This document shows, piece by piece, positions 1 through 9,874 of a DNA stretch of 64,000 bases. The notes under the pieces are model-generated. The model was not told the origin of the DNA. It did not search any database and saw only the letters and a list, made by a program, of their open reading frames with translations. Both the position numbers and the translations under genes were made by a program. Numbering within the stretch: position 1 is the first letter of the stretch; every line of letters starts with the position of its first letter. Location: contig CAIJNL010000016.1 of NCBI GenBank assembly GCA_903822005.1, forward strand, positions 61,184 through 125,183, in the 5' to 3' direction. Source of the DNA: an uncultured Nitrospiraceae bacterium. Its GTDB lineage: Bacteria; Nitrospirota; Thermodesulfovibrionia; Thermodesulfovibrionales; Dissulfurispiraceae.

Positions 1-1133
1 AGATGGATGAAGTTGCGGAGGAAGGTATCGCTGCCCACTGGAGATACAAGGAAAAAGAGGCGGTGGACAAGAAGAACACCCGCTTTGTGGAGTGGTTAAG
101 AGACCTTGTAAAGGAAATATCGGATGCGGAGGAATTTCTTGAGGCTGTAAAAGGGGAGGTCGCGCCCGATACGGTTTATGTTTTTACGCCGGCCGGAGAT
201 ATAAAGGAACTGCCGGTAGATTCCACTCCCATAGATTTTGCCTATAGCATTCATTCGGCGGTCGGTAATAAATGTGTCGGTGCAAAGATAGACGGCAGGA
301 TAGTGCCTCTCAGGTACAAACTTAACAGCGGCGACGTCGTTGAGATACTGACTTCACCTTCCCAGACTCCAAGCAAGGACTGGCTCAAATTTGTAGTAAC
401 GCAGCGAGCCAAGAGCAGGATAAAGCAGTGGACAAGGGCCGAGGAGAGGAAGAAGGGAATAGAACTCGGCACCAAGCTGCTGGAGGAAGAACTCAGACGG
501 CACGGTACTCCCCAGGCCATGCTCAAGTCTCCCAAGATGGAGGAGGTGCTCAAGAGCTTCAGCATTCTGACGATTGAGGACCTTTATGTGCTGATAGGCT
601 ACGGGAAAATATCCGCACATCAGGTGGTCAACAGGTTCGAGCCTGAGAAGGAAGACCAGCCTGTAACAAAGGTCTCAAAGCCCCAAAAGAGCACGCGGGA
701 TGTTATTACCATAAAAGGCGTTGATAATATCCTCTACCGTATAGGCCGCTGCTGCATGCCAGTGCCGGGTGATAATATTGTCGGCTTTATCACAAGAGGG
801 CGCGGGGTGACCATCCACCGCAAGGAATGCACTGACCTGGAGAGGATAGCCGTGGATGCCGAGCGAATGATAGATGTAGAGTGGAAACATGACGGTGATG
901 TGACAACCCAGACGAAGATCTCGGTGGAAGCTCTTGATAAACCTGGAATACTTGCCAACCTGAGCGCGCTCATATCAACCTCCAATGTAAATATCTCCTC
1001 AGTAAAGGCCGAATCGACCTCGGACAGGCGGGCCCTCATAGAGCTTATAGTCGAGATAAGTGACAGAAGCCAGCTGCTCGCCCTGATAAACAAGGTCTCT
1101 CAGATGGAAGGGATCTTGCATGTCAGAAGGTAG
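1..1133 (+). CDS. RelA/SpoT family (p)ppGpp synthetase/hydrolase, C-terminal part (TGS + ACT domains), truncated by window start
   Basis: ORF 3..1133 begins mid-gene with MDEVAEEGIAAHWRYKE; TGS segment APDTVYVFTPAGDIKELPVDSTPIDFAYSIHSAVG; ACT-like C-terminus. Confidence 0.95.
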   Translation, partial: MDEVAEEGIAAHWRYKEKEAVDKKNTRFVEWLRDLVKEISDAEEFLEAVKGEVAPDTVYVFTPAGDIKELPVDSTPIDFAYSIHSAVGNKCVGAKIDGRIVPLRYKLNSGDVVEILTSPSQTPSKDWLKFVVTQRAKSRIKQWTRAEERKKGIELGTKLLEEELRRHGTPQAMLKSPKMEEVLKSFSILTIEDLYVLIGYGKISAHQVVNRFEPEKEDQPVTKVSKPQKSTRDVITIKGVDNILYRIGRCCMPVPGDNIVGFITRGRGVTIHRKECTDLERIAVDAERMIDVEWKHDGDVTTQTKISVEALDKPGILANLSALISTSNVNISSVKAESTSDRRALIELIVEISDRSQLLALINKVSQMEGILHVRR

Positions 1134-1164
1134 TATTGGCGCGGAATTACGGTGATTTCATACC

Positions 1165-1193
1165 TTGACAAATACATTTTATCTTGGTATTGT
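1165..1193 (+). promoter_or_regulatory. Sigma70-like promoter for HU gene
   Basis: TTGACA (1165-1170), 17-nt spacer, TATTGT (1188-1193), upstream of the HU ORF with an AGGAGG-like RBS. Confidence 0.65.
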
Positions 1194-1240
1194 TTAAAGC
1201 AACAAGCAACCACTTTACAAAAGGAAGGAGGGATTAAAAC

Positions 1241-1513
1241 ATGACCAAAGCAGATTTGATTGATAAGATCGCAGCAGTGGCAGGCCTTACCAAGGCCGAT
1301 GCAGGCAGAGCGCTCGACGCAACCCTCGATGCAGTTAAGCTTTCTCTTAAAAAAGGACAGAAGGTGACACTGGTTGGTTTCGGAACATTCTCTGTTTCGA
1401 AGAGGAAGGCAAGAAAGGGCCGGAATCCGAGGACAGGGCAGGAGATAAAGATAGCGGCAGCGAAGGTGCCGAAATTTACATCTGGCAAGACCTTGAAAGA
1501 TTTCATAAAATAA
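1241..1513 (+). CDS. HU family DNA-binding protein
   Basis: 90 aa; [27 protein letters not shown]...[26 protein letters not shown] is a classic HU signature. Confidence 0.97.
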   Translation: MTKADLIDKIAAVAGLTKADAGRALDATLDAVKLSLKKGQKVTLVGFGTFSVSKRKARKGRNPRTGQEIKIAAAKVPKFTSGKTLKDFIK

Positions 1514-1527
1514 CAGACATTCCGCGA

Positions 1528-1563
1528 GGGGAGATGGCTTTGCGGGCCGTCTCCCTTTTTTTA
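1528..1563 (+). terminator. Rho-independent terminator downstream of HU gene
   Basis: GGGAGATGGC ... GCCGTCTCCC stem followed by a T-run. Confidence 0.85.
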
Positions 1564-1639
1564 TTGATGCGGGTTATAATTTAAACCGGGTTGCATAGGA
1601 ACGGCATGCTCACAGAGTTCGGCTTTTTCCCGCAAATTA

Positions 1640-2671
1640 ATGATTACTGATACGGCACTATTTATACTGAGTCTTTTTCTGATACTGATCAGCGCCGAGA
1701 TATTTACCAACGGCGTTGAAGCGCTCGGCAAGAGACTCTCTCTTTCACAGGCAGTCGTGGGCAGCATATTTGCGGCTGTGGGTACTGCCATGCCCGAGAC
1801 CATACTGCCATTTGTTGCCATCTTCATTTATGGAGGAGACGCTGGGGCGCATATAGGTGTGGGCGCGATCCTCGGCGCCCCGTTCATGCTCTCCACCCTC
1901 GTTTTTTTCCTCGTTGGTATTACGGTGCTGATCGGTTATCTGAATAAAAAGAGGGGATTTGAGCTGAATGCCGAGGTTGGCAGCCTGAAAAGGGACCTGG
2001 TATTTTTTATCGGGATGTATGGTGCTGCCATAACAATACCGCTTTTCGTGAGCGGCGGCAATATTGTTCTGGCTATTGGGCTTGTGATCGGTTATTTAAT
2101 ATATGTATACATGACCTTCATGGGTGAGAGCGGAGGCGTCGTCAATGTGGATGAACTCTATTTTGGCAGGTTCGTCCGTGTATTAAAGAGGCACCGCAGG
2201 GAGCGGGATACGGACGCTCCTGAAGCAGTCGTACTGATCTGTTTCCAGGTAGTATTCGCGCTCGCGCTTATGCTGGGTGGAGCGCATATTTTTGTGGGAG
2301 AGCTAGAACAGCTTTCATTGGCCTTGGGCCTGAATCCGCTGCTTTTTGCCCTGCTGCTGGCTCCGGTTGCAACAGAACTGCCCGAAAAGTTCAACAGTAT
2401 CAGCTGGACGCTTAAGGGAAAAGATACGCTGGCAGCCGGAAATATCACAGGGGCCATGGTATTTCAGTCAACATTCCCGGTGTCGCTAGGCCTACTGTTT
2501 ACCGACTGGGCAATCTCCGGCATGGCACTCTTTTCGGCCATTCTTGCCATATTGGCAGCGCTGATACTGTTGGCGGACATAACTGTCAGGAAAAAACTCT
2601 CCCCGATAACCATGATGGCGGCAGGAATTCTTTATATCGTATACGCATTTGCATTAGTATTTGGGCAGTGA
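1640..2671 (+). CDS. Sodium/calcium exchanger (CaCA) family membrane protein
   Basis: 343 aa polytopic; repeats with AVGTAMPETILPFVA and APVATELPEKFNSI resemble CaCA alpha-repeats. Confidence 0.8.
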   Translation: MITDTALFILSLFLILISAEIFTNGVEALGKRLSLSQAVVGSIFAAVGTAMPETILPFVAIFIYGGDAGAHIGVGAILGAPFMLSTLVFFLVGITVLIGYLNKKRGFELNAEVGSLKRDLVFFIGMYGAAITIPLFVSGGNIVLAIGLVIGYLIYVYMTFMGESGGVVNVDELYFGRFVRVLKRHRRERDTDAPEAVVLICFQVVFALALMLGGAHIFVGELEQLSLALGLNPLLFALLLAPVATELPEKFNSISWTLKGKDTLAAGNITGAMVFQSTFPVSLGLLFTDWAISGMALFSAILAILAALILLADITVRKKLSPITMMAAGILYIVYAFALVFGQ

Positions 2672-2696
2672 GCCACCAGAAGATCAAAAGCAGGAA

Positions 2697-5174
2697 TCAG
2701 GGCTGGCCGGTGTCCAGGATAAGTCTTATCTTTGTCAGCAGCTCTTTAGGCGACACCGGCTTTGATATGAACTGCCTTCCCTCAGCAACTATTCCCTTGC
2801 TTCTCACCACGTCTCCGGTATAGCCGCTCATAAATACGACTCTTGCGCCGGGGCTGATTTTTCTTATCTCATCAAAAGCTTCCCTGCCTCCCTTGTGAGG
2901 CATTACCACATCCATAAGCACGAGGCTGATATGGTCCTTCTGTTCCATGAATTTATTGACGGCGTCCCGCCCATCTCCGGCTTCGAGAACCTTGTATCCG
3001 TATTCTTCGAGCATGCCCTTCAACGACTCTCTTGTCGTCTGTTCATCTTCTGCGACAAGTATGACTTCGGCCCCGCCTTTTAACGGCAGAATATCAGCGG
3101 ATTCGGAGATTGAAGCGTTAATACTCAGCATCGGCAGATACATCCTGAAGGTAGTGCCTTTTTGTGCTTCACTGTATACATCTATATAACCGCCATGCTG
3201 TTTGATAATGCCGTAGACGATGGCAAGGCCGAGCCCGGTGCCCTTGCCGACCTCCTTGGTAGTAAAAAAAGGATCGAATATCTTGTTCCTTGTATTATCA
3301 TCCATGCCCGAACCGGTATCCTCGACCTGTATGAGGGCATAGCGGCCTGGCTTTCCATGGCCATGCAGCTTTATGAATTCGTCATCCATAAACATAACTG
3401 ATGTGCTGATCGACAGGGTCCCGCCTTCGGGCATGGCGTCCCTTGCGTTTGTAGCAAGGTTGACGAGTATCTGATCGAGCTGAATGCTGTCGGTCAGTAT
3501 CACGATGTCATCACCCGACAGGCCGATGTCAAGCTTTATGTCCTCACCTATAACCCTTGCTATCAGCATGCAGGTATTACTTATGATCTCATTCAGTTTC
3601 ATGGGCCGTACGTTGATCACCTGTTTCCTGCTGAACGCAAGCAGGCTGCCTGTGAGTTTTGATGCCTTGTCAGCCAGCTCAAACAGTTTTGAGAGATGTT
3701 TTCTGGCGGGATCATCCTCCTGCATCTTCATCTGGGCAAGCGTGGTGAAGCCTATCATTGCGCTGAGGATATTGTTGAAGTCATGCGCTACTCCCCCAGC
3801 CAGCTGACCGACAGCCTCTGTTTTCTGGGCATGCTGCAGCTGTTCCTCAAGCTTTTTCTGTTCGGTTATATCGTATATGGTGCCCTGGATAAAGGCGGGA
3901 TTCCCGGATTCGTCACATTTGTTCTGGATCAGCTCCTTTATCCATCGCATCTGGCCGTCCTTTCGCAGTATGCGGTACTCACGTTCTATCGAGTAATTGG
4001 GTATGCTTTGCAGATCAGCTATGTTTTCGTAAAGTTTTGGAATATCGTCGGGGTGGACTATCTCGTGCCATCGTACTTTTCTCGACATGAATTCCTCTCC
4101 CGTGTATCCGGTTATCTTCTCGGTAGTGCCATGGAAGAAGAGGGGCTTCAAATCTATAGTGCGCTTAAAGGCCACGCCGGGAAAGTCTTCCAGGAACAGG
4201 CGGTATCGCTCTTCGCTTTCCCTCTGTGCATTTTCGGCATTCTTGCGTTCAGTGATGTCTCTTATCATGCCGTCGTACGCGACGAGCTCAGCCGCTTCAT
4301 TAAAGGAAGGCACGATTGTATTGCGCACCCAGATTACCGTACCGTTTTTGTGAATGAGCCGGTGCTCAAGCGGAATTACAGGATTTCCGGATATTGCGAG
4401 GTTTATCTGCCGCAGAACGGCATCACGGTCTGCTTCATACACCATCTGAAACCACAGGTTGTGGTCGGCATCGTATTCTTCGGATGAATATCCGGTGACA
4501 GCGATACAGGCTGGTCCATGTTTTGTCGAAACGGCCTTACCGGCCTCGACACTGACCGTATATATATAATCTGTGACCGACTCGATCAGGCGCCTGTAAC
4601 GCTCCTCGCTTTTCAGCAGGGACTCTTTTGTCTCGATTACCTTCAAGGCATGTGCGGCGAGGTCTGATATGAAGCGGACGAGTGCCTTGTCGTATGATAT
4701 TATATACTCCACTTTTTCCCGGCTGAATACCGGCGTTTTTTCAAGCGCGGCGATATACGCGTCTTTGTCAAAACCGAACTCATCCGCCTGGCGAATGAAC
4801 TGCTCGCGGTCAATAACTTCATCGTCATAGAAAAATTGTGACAGGAATAGCGTTGCGAGATGGCGTCCTCCAACAATAATGGGCAGTGCTATGTGCCACA
4901 TCCCATTTTTGCATCTGTACTGCATAGAGTCCGCGGCGCCGGGATTCGAATTGATGAGAAGGTCACTCTCCAGGCAGCGTTGATGCGATATTGGATTGGC
5001 ACGATGGAATTGATCACAGATGTCGGAACGTCCGGCAACAATGACAAATGTCGAGTCAATGGCATCGGCAATGCTGATAGGCAACCCGCTGGCACGGAAG
5101 TTGGCATCAGCCAGTTTCCGGATGAGTGACATGTCCAGCAGATCGGGGAGGCGATAGTCACGAGTCTTCATCAT
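2697..5174 (-). CDS. Hybrid sensor histidine kinase: N-terminal PocR-like sensory domain, two PAS/PAC domains, HisKA/HATPase, C-terminal receiver
   Basis: 825 aa; GGVAHDFNNILSAMIGF H-box, GTGLGLAIVYGI, receiver with LVLMDVVMPHKGG; Cys-rich N-terminus CDQFHRANPISHQRC...QYRCKNGMWHIALPIIVGG resembles PocR. Confidence 0.9.
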   Translation of the reverse strand: MMKTRDYRLPDLLDMSLIRKLADANFRASGLPISIADAIDSTFVIVAGRSDICDQFHRANPISHQRCLESDLLINSNPGAADSMQYRCKNGMWHIALPIIVGGRHLATLFLSQFFYDDEVIDREQFIRQADEFGFDKDAYIAALEKTPVFSREKVEYIISYDKALVRFISDLAAHALKVIETKESLLKSEERYRRLIESVTDYIYTVSVEAGKAVSTKHGPACIAVTGYSSEEYDADHNLWFQMVYEADRDAVLRQINLAISGNPVIPLEHRLIHKNGTVIWVRNTIVPSFNEAAELVAYDGMIRDITERKNAENAQRESEERYRLFLEDFPGVAFKRTIDLKPLFFHGTTEKITGYTGEEFMSRKVRWHEIVHPDDIPKLYENIADLQSIPNYSIEREYRILRKDGQMRWIKELIQNKCDESGNPAFIQGTIYDITEQKKLEEQLQHAQKTEAVGQLAGGVAHDFNNILSAMIGFTTLAQMKMQEDDPARKHLSKLFELADKASKLTGSLLAFSRKQVINVRPMKLNEIISNTCMLIARVIGEDIKLDIGLSGDDIVILTDSIQLDQILVNLATNARDAMPEGGTLSISTSVMFMDDEFIKLHGHGKPGRYALIQVEDTGSGMDDNTRNKIFDPFFTTKEVGKGTGLGLAIVYGIIKQHGGYIDVYSEAQKGTTFRMYLPMLSINASISESADILPLKGGAEVILVAEDEQTTRESLKGMLEEYGYKVLEAGDGRDAVNKFMEQKDHISLVLMDVVMPHKGGREAFDEIRKISPGARVVFMSGYTGDVVRSKGIVAEGRQFISKPVSPKELLTKIRLILDTGQP

Positions 5175-5391
5175 TGTTCTCCGGCACTACCCTGGATAGT
5201 TAATCCGACCATATATATTATGGTTGCATTGCTACTAAAGGCAAGTGCCGCCGGTCCGAGGGTGCAACGCGGGCTTGCGTCTGTTTTAATATTCCTCATA
5301 CACTTGATATAATCAAAGCAACGGATAAGTCTTTGCAGTCCTGGATTGACCGGATTTTGGCAAATGATATCGTCGTAATAAAGGGGGAGAC

Positions 5392-6321
5392 ATGAAAATA
5401 GCGATTGTCGGAACAGGCGGTGTTGGGGGTTATTATGGAGCATTGCTGGCCAGGGCAGGGCAAGATGTGACATTTATAGCAAGGGGGGCGCATCTCCAGG
5501 CGATCAGGCAAAAAGGTCTCCAGGTAAAGAGCGTGCTTGGAGATTTTCTTATATCCCCCGCGAAAGCGACCGACAAACCGGCAGAAGTCGGGCCAGTTGA
5601 TCTCATCCTTTTTACCACCAAAAGCTACCAGACAGACGACGCAGTAGCGGTAATGATGCCGTTGGTTGGCAAGGATACCGTCGTCGTGCCTTTCCAGAAT
5701 GGGATAGATGCGCTTGAGCGCATAGGCCTGACAGTGGGTATGGAGCATATGATATGTGGAGCCACATGGATATATGCTGAGGTCGAGGCCCCAGGTGTGA
5801 TAAAGCATTCCAGTCAGTTCCACCGTATTGCGATTGGCGAACCAGGAGGCAAGGAGACACAAAGGCTTAAGGCCATTTTTGATGTTCTTAAGTCTTCCGG
5901 CGCGACGGTAGAGACGAGCAGCGACATACAGAAGGTGCTCTGGACCAAGTTTATATTTATATCGGCCATCAGCGCCATTGGCTGTCTTACGCGCCTGGCT
6001 ACGGCAGAATATCGCGGCGTTCCGGAGGCGCGCGCCTTGCTGAAGGCTGCGGTTGCGGAGGTTGCCGCCGTCGGCCGCTCAAGGGGAGTGGCGCTTGACA
6101 CGGATGTGGTCGAGAAGACCATGGCCTTTATCGATGCGGGTGCCACCGGTATGAAGCCCTCGATGCAGCGTGATGTCGAGAGCGGAAAGCGGTCGGAGCT
6201 TGAATCCATGATCGGAGTCGTAGTGCGTATGGGAGAATTACAGAATGTTCCTGTGCCAGTGATGGGATTCGCATATGCCATTCTCAAGCCGCGAGAGCTG
6301 CTTGCCCAGAAGGCGTCATAA
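5392..6321 (+). CDS. panE: 2-dehydropantoate 2-reductase (ketopantoate reductase family)
   Basis: 309 aa; MKIAIVGTGGVGGYYGALLARAGQDVTFIARG Rossmann motif and full-length family pattern. Confidence 0.9.
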   Translation: MKIAIVGTGGVGGYYGALLARAGQDVTFIARGAHLQAIRQKGLQVKSVLGDFLISPAKATDKPAEVGPVDLILFTTKSYQTDDAVAVMMPLVGKDTVVVPFQNGIDALERIGLTVGMEHMICGATWIYAEVEAPGVIKHSSQFHRIAIGEPGGKETQRLKAIFDVLKSSGATVETSSDIQKVLWTKFIFISAISAIGCLTRLATAEYRGVPEARALLKAAVAEVAAVGRSRGVALDTDVVEKTMAFIDAGATGMKPSMQRDVESGKRSELESMIGVVVRMGELQNVPVPVMGFAYAILKPRELLAQKAS

Positions 6322-6340
6322 AAATTATACGGGTGTGACG

Positions 6341-6973
6341 ATGGACAAAAAAATGCTGATGGGCGTGATTATCAAACGCCTTAAAAAGGAGTTCCCTGTC
6401 CTGAAGTGCGGGCTTGATTTTAACAGCCCGTTTGAATTGCTTGTCTCGACAATTCTGTCGGCACAATCGACTGATGTTCATGTTAACAAGGTCACAAAGA
6501 CAATCTTCATGAAGTACCGCAATGTAAAGGACTTTGCTGCTGCCGATCGGGCGGTCCTTGAAAAGGACGTAAGTTCGGTTAACTTTTACAGAAACAAGGC
6601 ACAGAATATACAGAACGCGGCAAAGATCCTTGTGGAGAAGTTCGGCGGTGCGGTTCCGCAGACCATGGAAGAACTTGTAAGCCTGCCGGGTGTGGCGAGA
6701 AAGACCGCCAACATCGTCCTGTACAATGCGTTCAATATTACTGAAGGGATAGCGGTAGATACGCATGTAATACGCCTTGCCGGAAGGCTCGGGCTCACGG
6801 AAAATACGGACCCTGTGAAGATAGAGCAGGACCTTATGGAGATCACGCCTAAAAAGGAATGGGGCAACATTACGCACCTGCTGATAAATCACGGCAGGAA
6901 GACCTGCCAGGCAAGAAAGATGATGCATGAGGATTGTGTTCTCTTCGATATCTGTCCGTCGAGGGACAGCTGA
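6341..6973 (+). CDS. nth: Endonuclease III
   Basis: HhH motif LPGVARKTANIVLYNAF, VDTHVIRLAGRLGL; start chosen at ATG 6341 after panE stop; C-terminal Fe-S motif altered (see finding). Confidence 0.93.
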   Translation: MDKKMLMGVIIKRLKKEFPVLKCGLDFNSPFELLVSTILSAQSTDVHVNKVTKTIFMKYRNVKDFAAADRAVLEKDVSSVNFYRNKAQNIQNAAKILVEKFGGAVPQTMEELVSLPGVARKTANIVLYNAFNITEGIAVDTHVIRLAGRLGLTENTDPVKIEQDLMEITPKKEWGNITHLLINHGRKTCQARKMMHEDCVLFDICPSRDS

Positions 6974-7001
6974 TCGGCAGAAGGGGCATGGGGGTCTGGA
7001 A

Positions 7002-7994
7002 ATGAATAATAAAAAGAAAATTATTCTGATCGGCATTGTCGTTGCGGCGGCAGTCGCTGCGGTCCTTTTCTTTGGCGGCTTCTGGAAGGAAAGCGATGAC
7101 GGGACAATTGCATTATCCGGCAATGTTGAGGTTACCAAGGTAGATACCGGGTTTAAGATAGCCGGTAGAGTTGTCGAGCTTCTGACAGACGAAGGCCACA
7201 AGGTCGAAAAGGGCCAAAAGCTTGCGGTACTGGACAGCGCGGAACTCAGAAACATGGTTGCCCAGAGCAGGGCTTCCGTCAGTGAAGCATTAACAAAGCT
7301 GGAAGAGCTCAGGGCAGGATCCAGGCACCAGGAAATAGCCTATGCGTCAGCGAACGTGAAGGCCGCCGAAGCGGAACTGGTCAAGGCAAGAAAAGATTTT
7401 GAGAGGGCGGAAAGGCTCTTTAGACAGGAAGCAATAGCGGTTTCTCAGCTGGATGCTTACAGGAGCGCGTATGACAGCAGGGCCGAGCAGGTCAAGGCCG
7501 CGCAGGAGCAATTGAGCCTGCTTAAAGAAGGGCCGCGAAAAGAAGTCATCAGGGCTGCTGAGGACCGCGAGAGGCAGGCAAAGGCCGCTCTAGGTGTAAT
7601 AGAGGAGCGGTTTGGTGATACGGTGCTTTATGCACCGGTGTCGGGAGTTGTGCTTAAAAAGAACATAGAGCTGGGAGAAGTTGTGCAGCCCGGCACCCCG
7701 GTCTTTACAGTCGGAGAGGTCGATGATCCCTGGATAAAGGTTTATGTCAAATCAGACAGGATCGGGCTGGTAAAACTCGGGCAGAAGGCTGATATTTCGG
7801 TTGACTCATATAAGGGCAAGGTCTACGAAGGCGTTGTAAGTTATATTTCGGACCAGACCGAATTTACTCCCAAGACAGTGCAGACACAGGAGGAAAGGGT
7901 CAAGCTTGTCTTTGGAGTAAAGGTGCGGGTCAGTAATATCAATCAGGAACTGAAACCGGGTATGCCTGCTGATGTAAAGATTCACGTCAGATGA
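7002..7994 (+). CDS. HlyD-family membrane fusion/periplasmic adaptor protein
   Basis: N-terminal TM, biotinyl-lipoyl-like segment GFKIAGRVVELLTDEGHKVEKGQKLAVLD, coiled coil, APVSGVVLKKNIELGEVVQPG; start at ATG 7002. Confidence 0.9.
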   Translation: MNNKKKIILIGIVVAAAVAAVLFFGGFWKESDDGTIALSGNVEVTKVDTGFKIAGRVVELLTDEGHKVEKGQKLAVLDSAELRNMVAQSRASVSEALTKLEELRAGSRHQEIAYASANVKAAEAELVKARKDFERAERLFRQEAIAVSQLDAYRSAYDSRAEQVKAAQEQLSLLKEGPRKEVIRAAEDRERQAKAALGVIEERFGDTVLYAPVSGVVLKKNIELGEVVQPGTPVFTVGEVDDPWIKVYVKSDRIGLVKLGQKADISVDSYKGKVYEGVVSYISDQTEFTPKTVQTQEERVKLVFGVKVRVSNINQELKPGMPADVKIHVR

Positions 7995-8920
7995 GCGATG
8001 TCGCAATACGGATAGCGGATCTGACCAAGACGTTCGGCGACAATATTGCGGTAGACCACCTTGATCTTGATGTCTTCAAGGGAGAACTCTTCGGCCTCGT
8101 CGGTCCCGACGGGGCAGGCAAGACCACCACCATGAGACTTCTGTCGTCCGTTATGGAGCCTTCCTCAGGTGTGGCTTTTGTCGCGGGCCATTCCATACTC
8201 ACAGAAGGGGAGCGGATCAAGGAAAAGATCGGATATATGTCGCAGCGTTTTGGGCTGTACGAAGACCTGACCGTTATGGAAAACATACTTTTCTACGCCG
8301 ACATTTACGATGTGCCCGGACGCGAACGCCCCGCGCGCATAGAAAAGCTGCTCTCATTCAGTAATCTCACTCCATTCAGGGACCGTCTTGCCGGGAAACT
8401 TTCGGGAGGCATGAAACAGAAGCTCGGACTCGCCTGCGCTCTCATCCATACCCCGGAGGTCCTCTTTCTGGATGAACCTACCAATGGCGTAGACCCGGTC
8501 TCACGCAGGGATTTCTGGCGTATACTCTACGATCTTCTGAAAGAGCAGGTCACCATATTTGTCTCGACGTCCTATCTTGATGAGGCCGAAAGATGCACGC
8601 GCATCGGTCTTATGCATAAAGGGAAACTGCTGATAAAGGACGAGCCGGTCAAGGTCAAAAAATCTCTGGTGTTTCCGATGAGCGAGATATGGTGCGACAA
8701 CCCGAGATCTGCTGCGGAACTTATCAGGGGAGGCGCGGGTGTCAAAAAGGTCAATGTTTACGGCGACCGCATTCATGTTCTGGTTGAGAGTAAGGAGGCC
8801 ATTCCCGGGATCATTCAGAAACTGAAGAGCGGTGCCATAGGAATAAAAGATTATCGGGAAGTTCTGCCTTCCATCGAGGACGTTTTTATTTCGATGGTCG
8901 AAGGAGAAGTGTCAAAATGA
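7991..8920 (+). CDS. ABC transporter ATP-binding protein (ABC-2 exporter, first of pair)
   Basis: Walker A GPDGAGKTTT, signature LSGGMKQ, Walker B VLFLDEPTNGVDP. Confidence 0.95.
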   Translation: MSDVAIRIADLTKTFGDNIAVDHLDLDVFKGELFGLVGPDGAGKTTTMRLLSSVMEPSSGVAFVAGHSILTEGERIKEKIGYMSQRFGLYEDLTVMENILFYADIYDVPGRERPARIEKLLSFSNLTPFRDRLAGKLSGGMKQKLGLACALIHTPEVLFLDEPTNGVDPVSRRDFWRILYDLLKEQVTIFVSTSYLDEAERCTRIGLMHKGKLLIKDEPVKVKKSLVFPMSEIWCDNPRSAAELIRGGAGVKKVNVYGDRIHVLVESKEAIPGIIQKLKSGAIGIKDYREVLPSIEDVFISMVEGEVSK

Positions 8921-9861
8921 GGCCTGAAGTCATCAGGCCCGGAAATGACAGGGCCGTTACAGTAGAGGGCCTTACCCGCAGATTCGGAGATTTTGTCGCG
9001 GTCGATAATATCAGCCTGGAAATCCGGAAAGGCGAGGTCTTCGGTTTCCTCGGGCCCAACGGAGCGGGTAAATCGACCACCATAAAAATGCTCTGCGGTC
9101 TCATTCTGCCGACTGCCGGTAAGGGCCTGGTGGGCGGGTTCGATATCATGCGCCAGTCAGAGGAGATCAAAAAAAACATTGGGTACATGTCGCAGAAATT
9201 TTCGCTATATGAAGACCTGACTGTCGAGGAGAACATCGATTTTTTCAGCGGCATTTACAGTGTGCCCGCGCAGAAAAGAACCGTGCGAAAGGATTGGGTC
9301 ATTTCTATGGCAGGCCTTGAGAAAAGGAGAGATGCCGTAACGGGTACGCTTCCGGGAGGTTTCAAGCAAAGGCTTGCTCTCGGGTGCGCGATAATCCATG
9401 AACCTCCCATCCTCTTTCTTGATGAACCGACCTCAGGGGTTGATCCCATATCCCGCAGGAATTTCTGGAGCATGATCTATGGCATTTCAAAAGCAGGCAC
9501 TACTGTGTTCGTAACTACTCACTATATGGATGAGGCGGATTACTGCGACCGGCTCGCCCTTATATACCGGGGGAAGATCATCGCTGAAGGCACCCCGAAT
9601 GAACTCAGGCAGGAGCATATGAAACGCAGTGTCCTTGAGATCGAGGCCGACCGTGTTGTTGATGCAGTCGATGTGTTATATAAGGGAGGCATTGAGGCGG
9701 CCATATTTGGCAGTCTTGTGCATGTGACCGTAGAAAATGCGGACGAGGCAATCCCTGAGATAAAAAAGCTATTTCTGCAATCGGGCATCGGGATCAGAAA
9801 GATCGAAAAGATAGTGCCTTCACTTGAAGATGTCTTTGTAACGCTGATCGAAACGTCATGA
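8917..9861 (+). CDS. ABC transporter ATP-binding protein (ABC-2 exporter, second of pair)
   Basis: Walker A GPNGAGKSTT, Walker B ILFLDEPTSGVDP; 4-bp overlap with previous gene. Confidence 0.95.
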   Translation: MRPEVIRPGNDRAVTVEGLTRRFGDFVAVDNISLEIRKGEVFGFLGPNGAGKSTTIKMLCGLILPTAGKGLVGGFDIMRQSEEIKKNIGYMSQKFSLYEDLTVEENIDFFSGIYSVPAQKRTVRKDWVISMAGLEKRRDAVTGTLPGGFKQRLALGCAIIHEPPILFLDEPTSGVDPISRRNFWSMIYGISKAGTTVFVTTHYMDEADYCDRLALIYRGKIIAEGTPNELRQEHMKRSVLEIEADRVVDAVDVLYKGGIEAAIFGSLVHVTVENADEAIPEIKKLFLQSGIGIRKIEKIVPSLEDVFVTLIETS

Positions 9862-9874
9862 CGGGGATGCTTAA

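Noticed and set aside
3696-4487. 263-aa plus-strand ORF
   Set aside because: Antisense to the PAS/histidine kinase, which has clear domains; a shadow ORF.
6284-7255. 323-aa minus-strand ORF
   Set aside because: Antisense to nth and the HlyD start; low-complexity, no family features.
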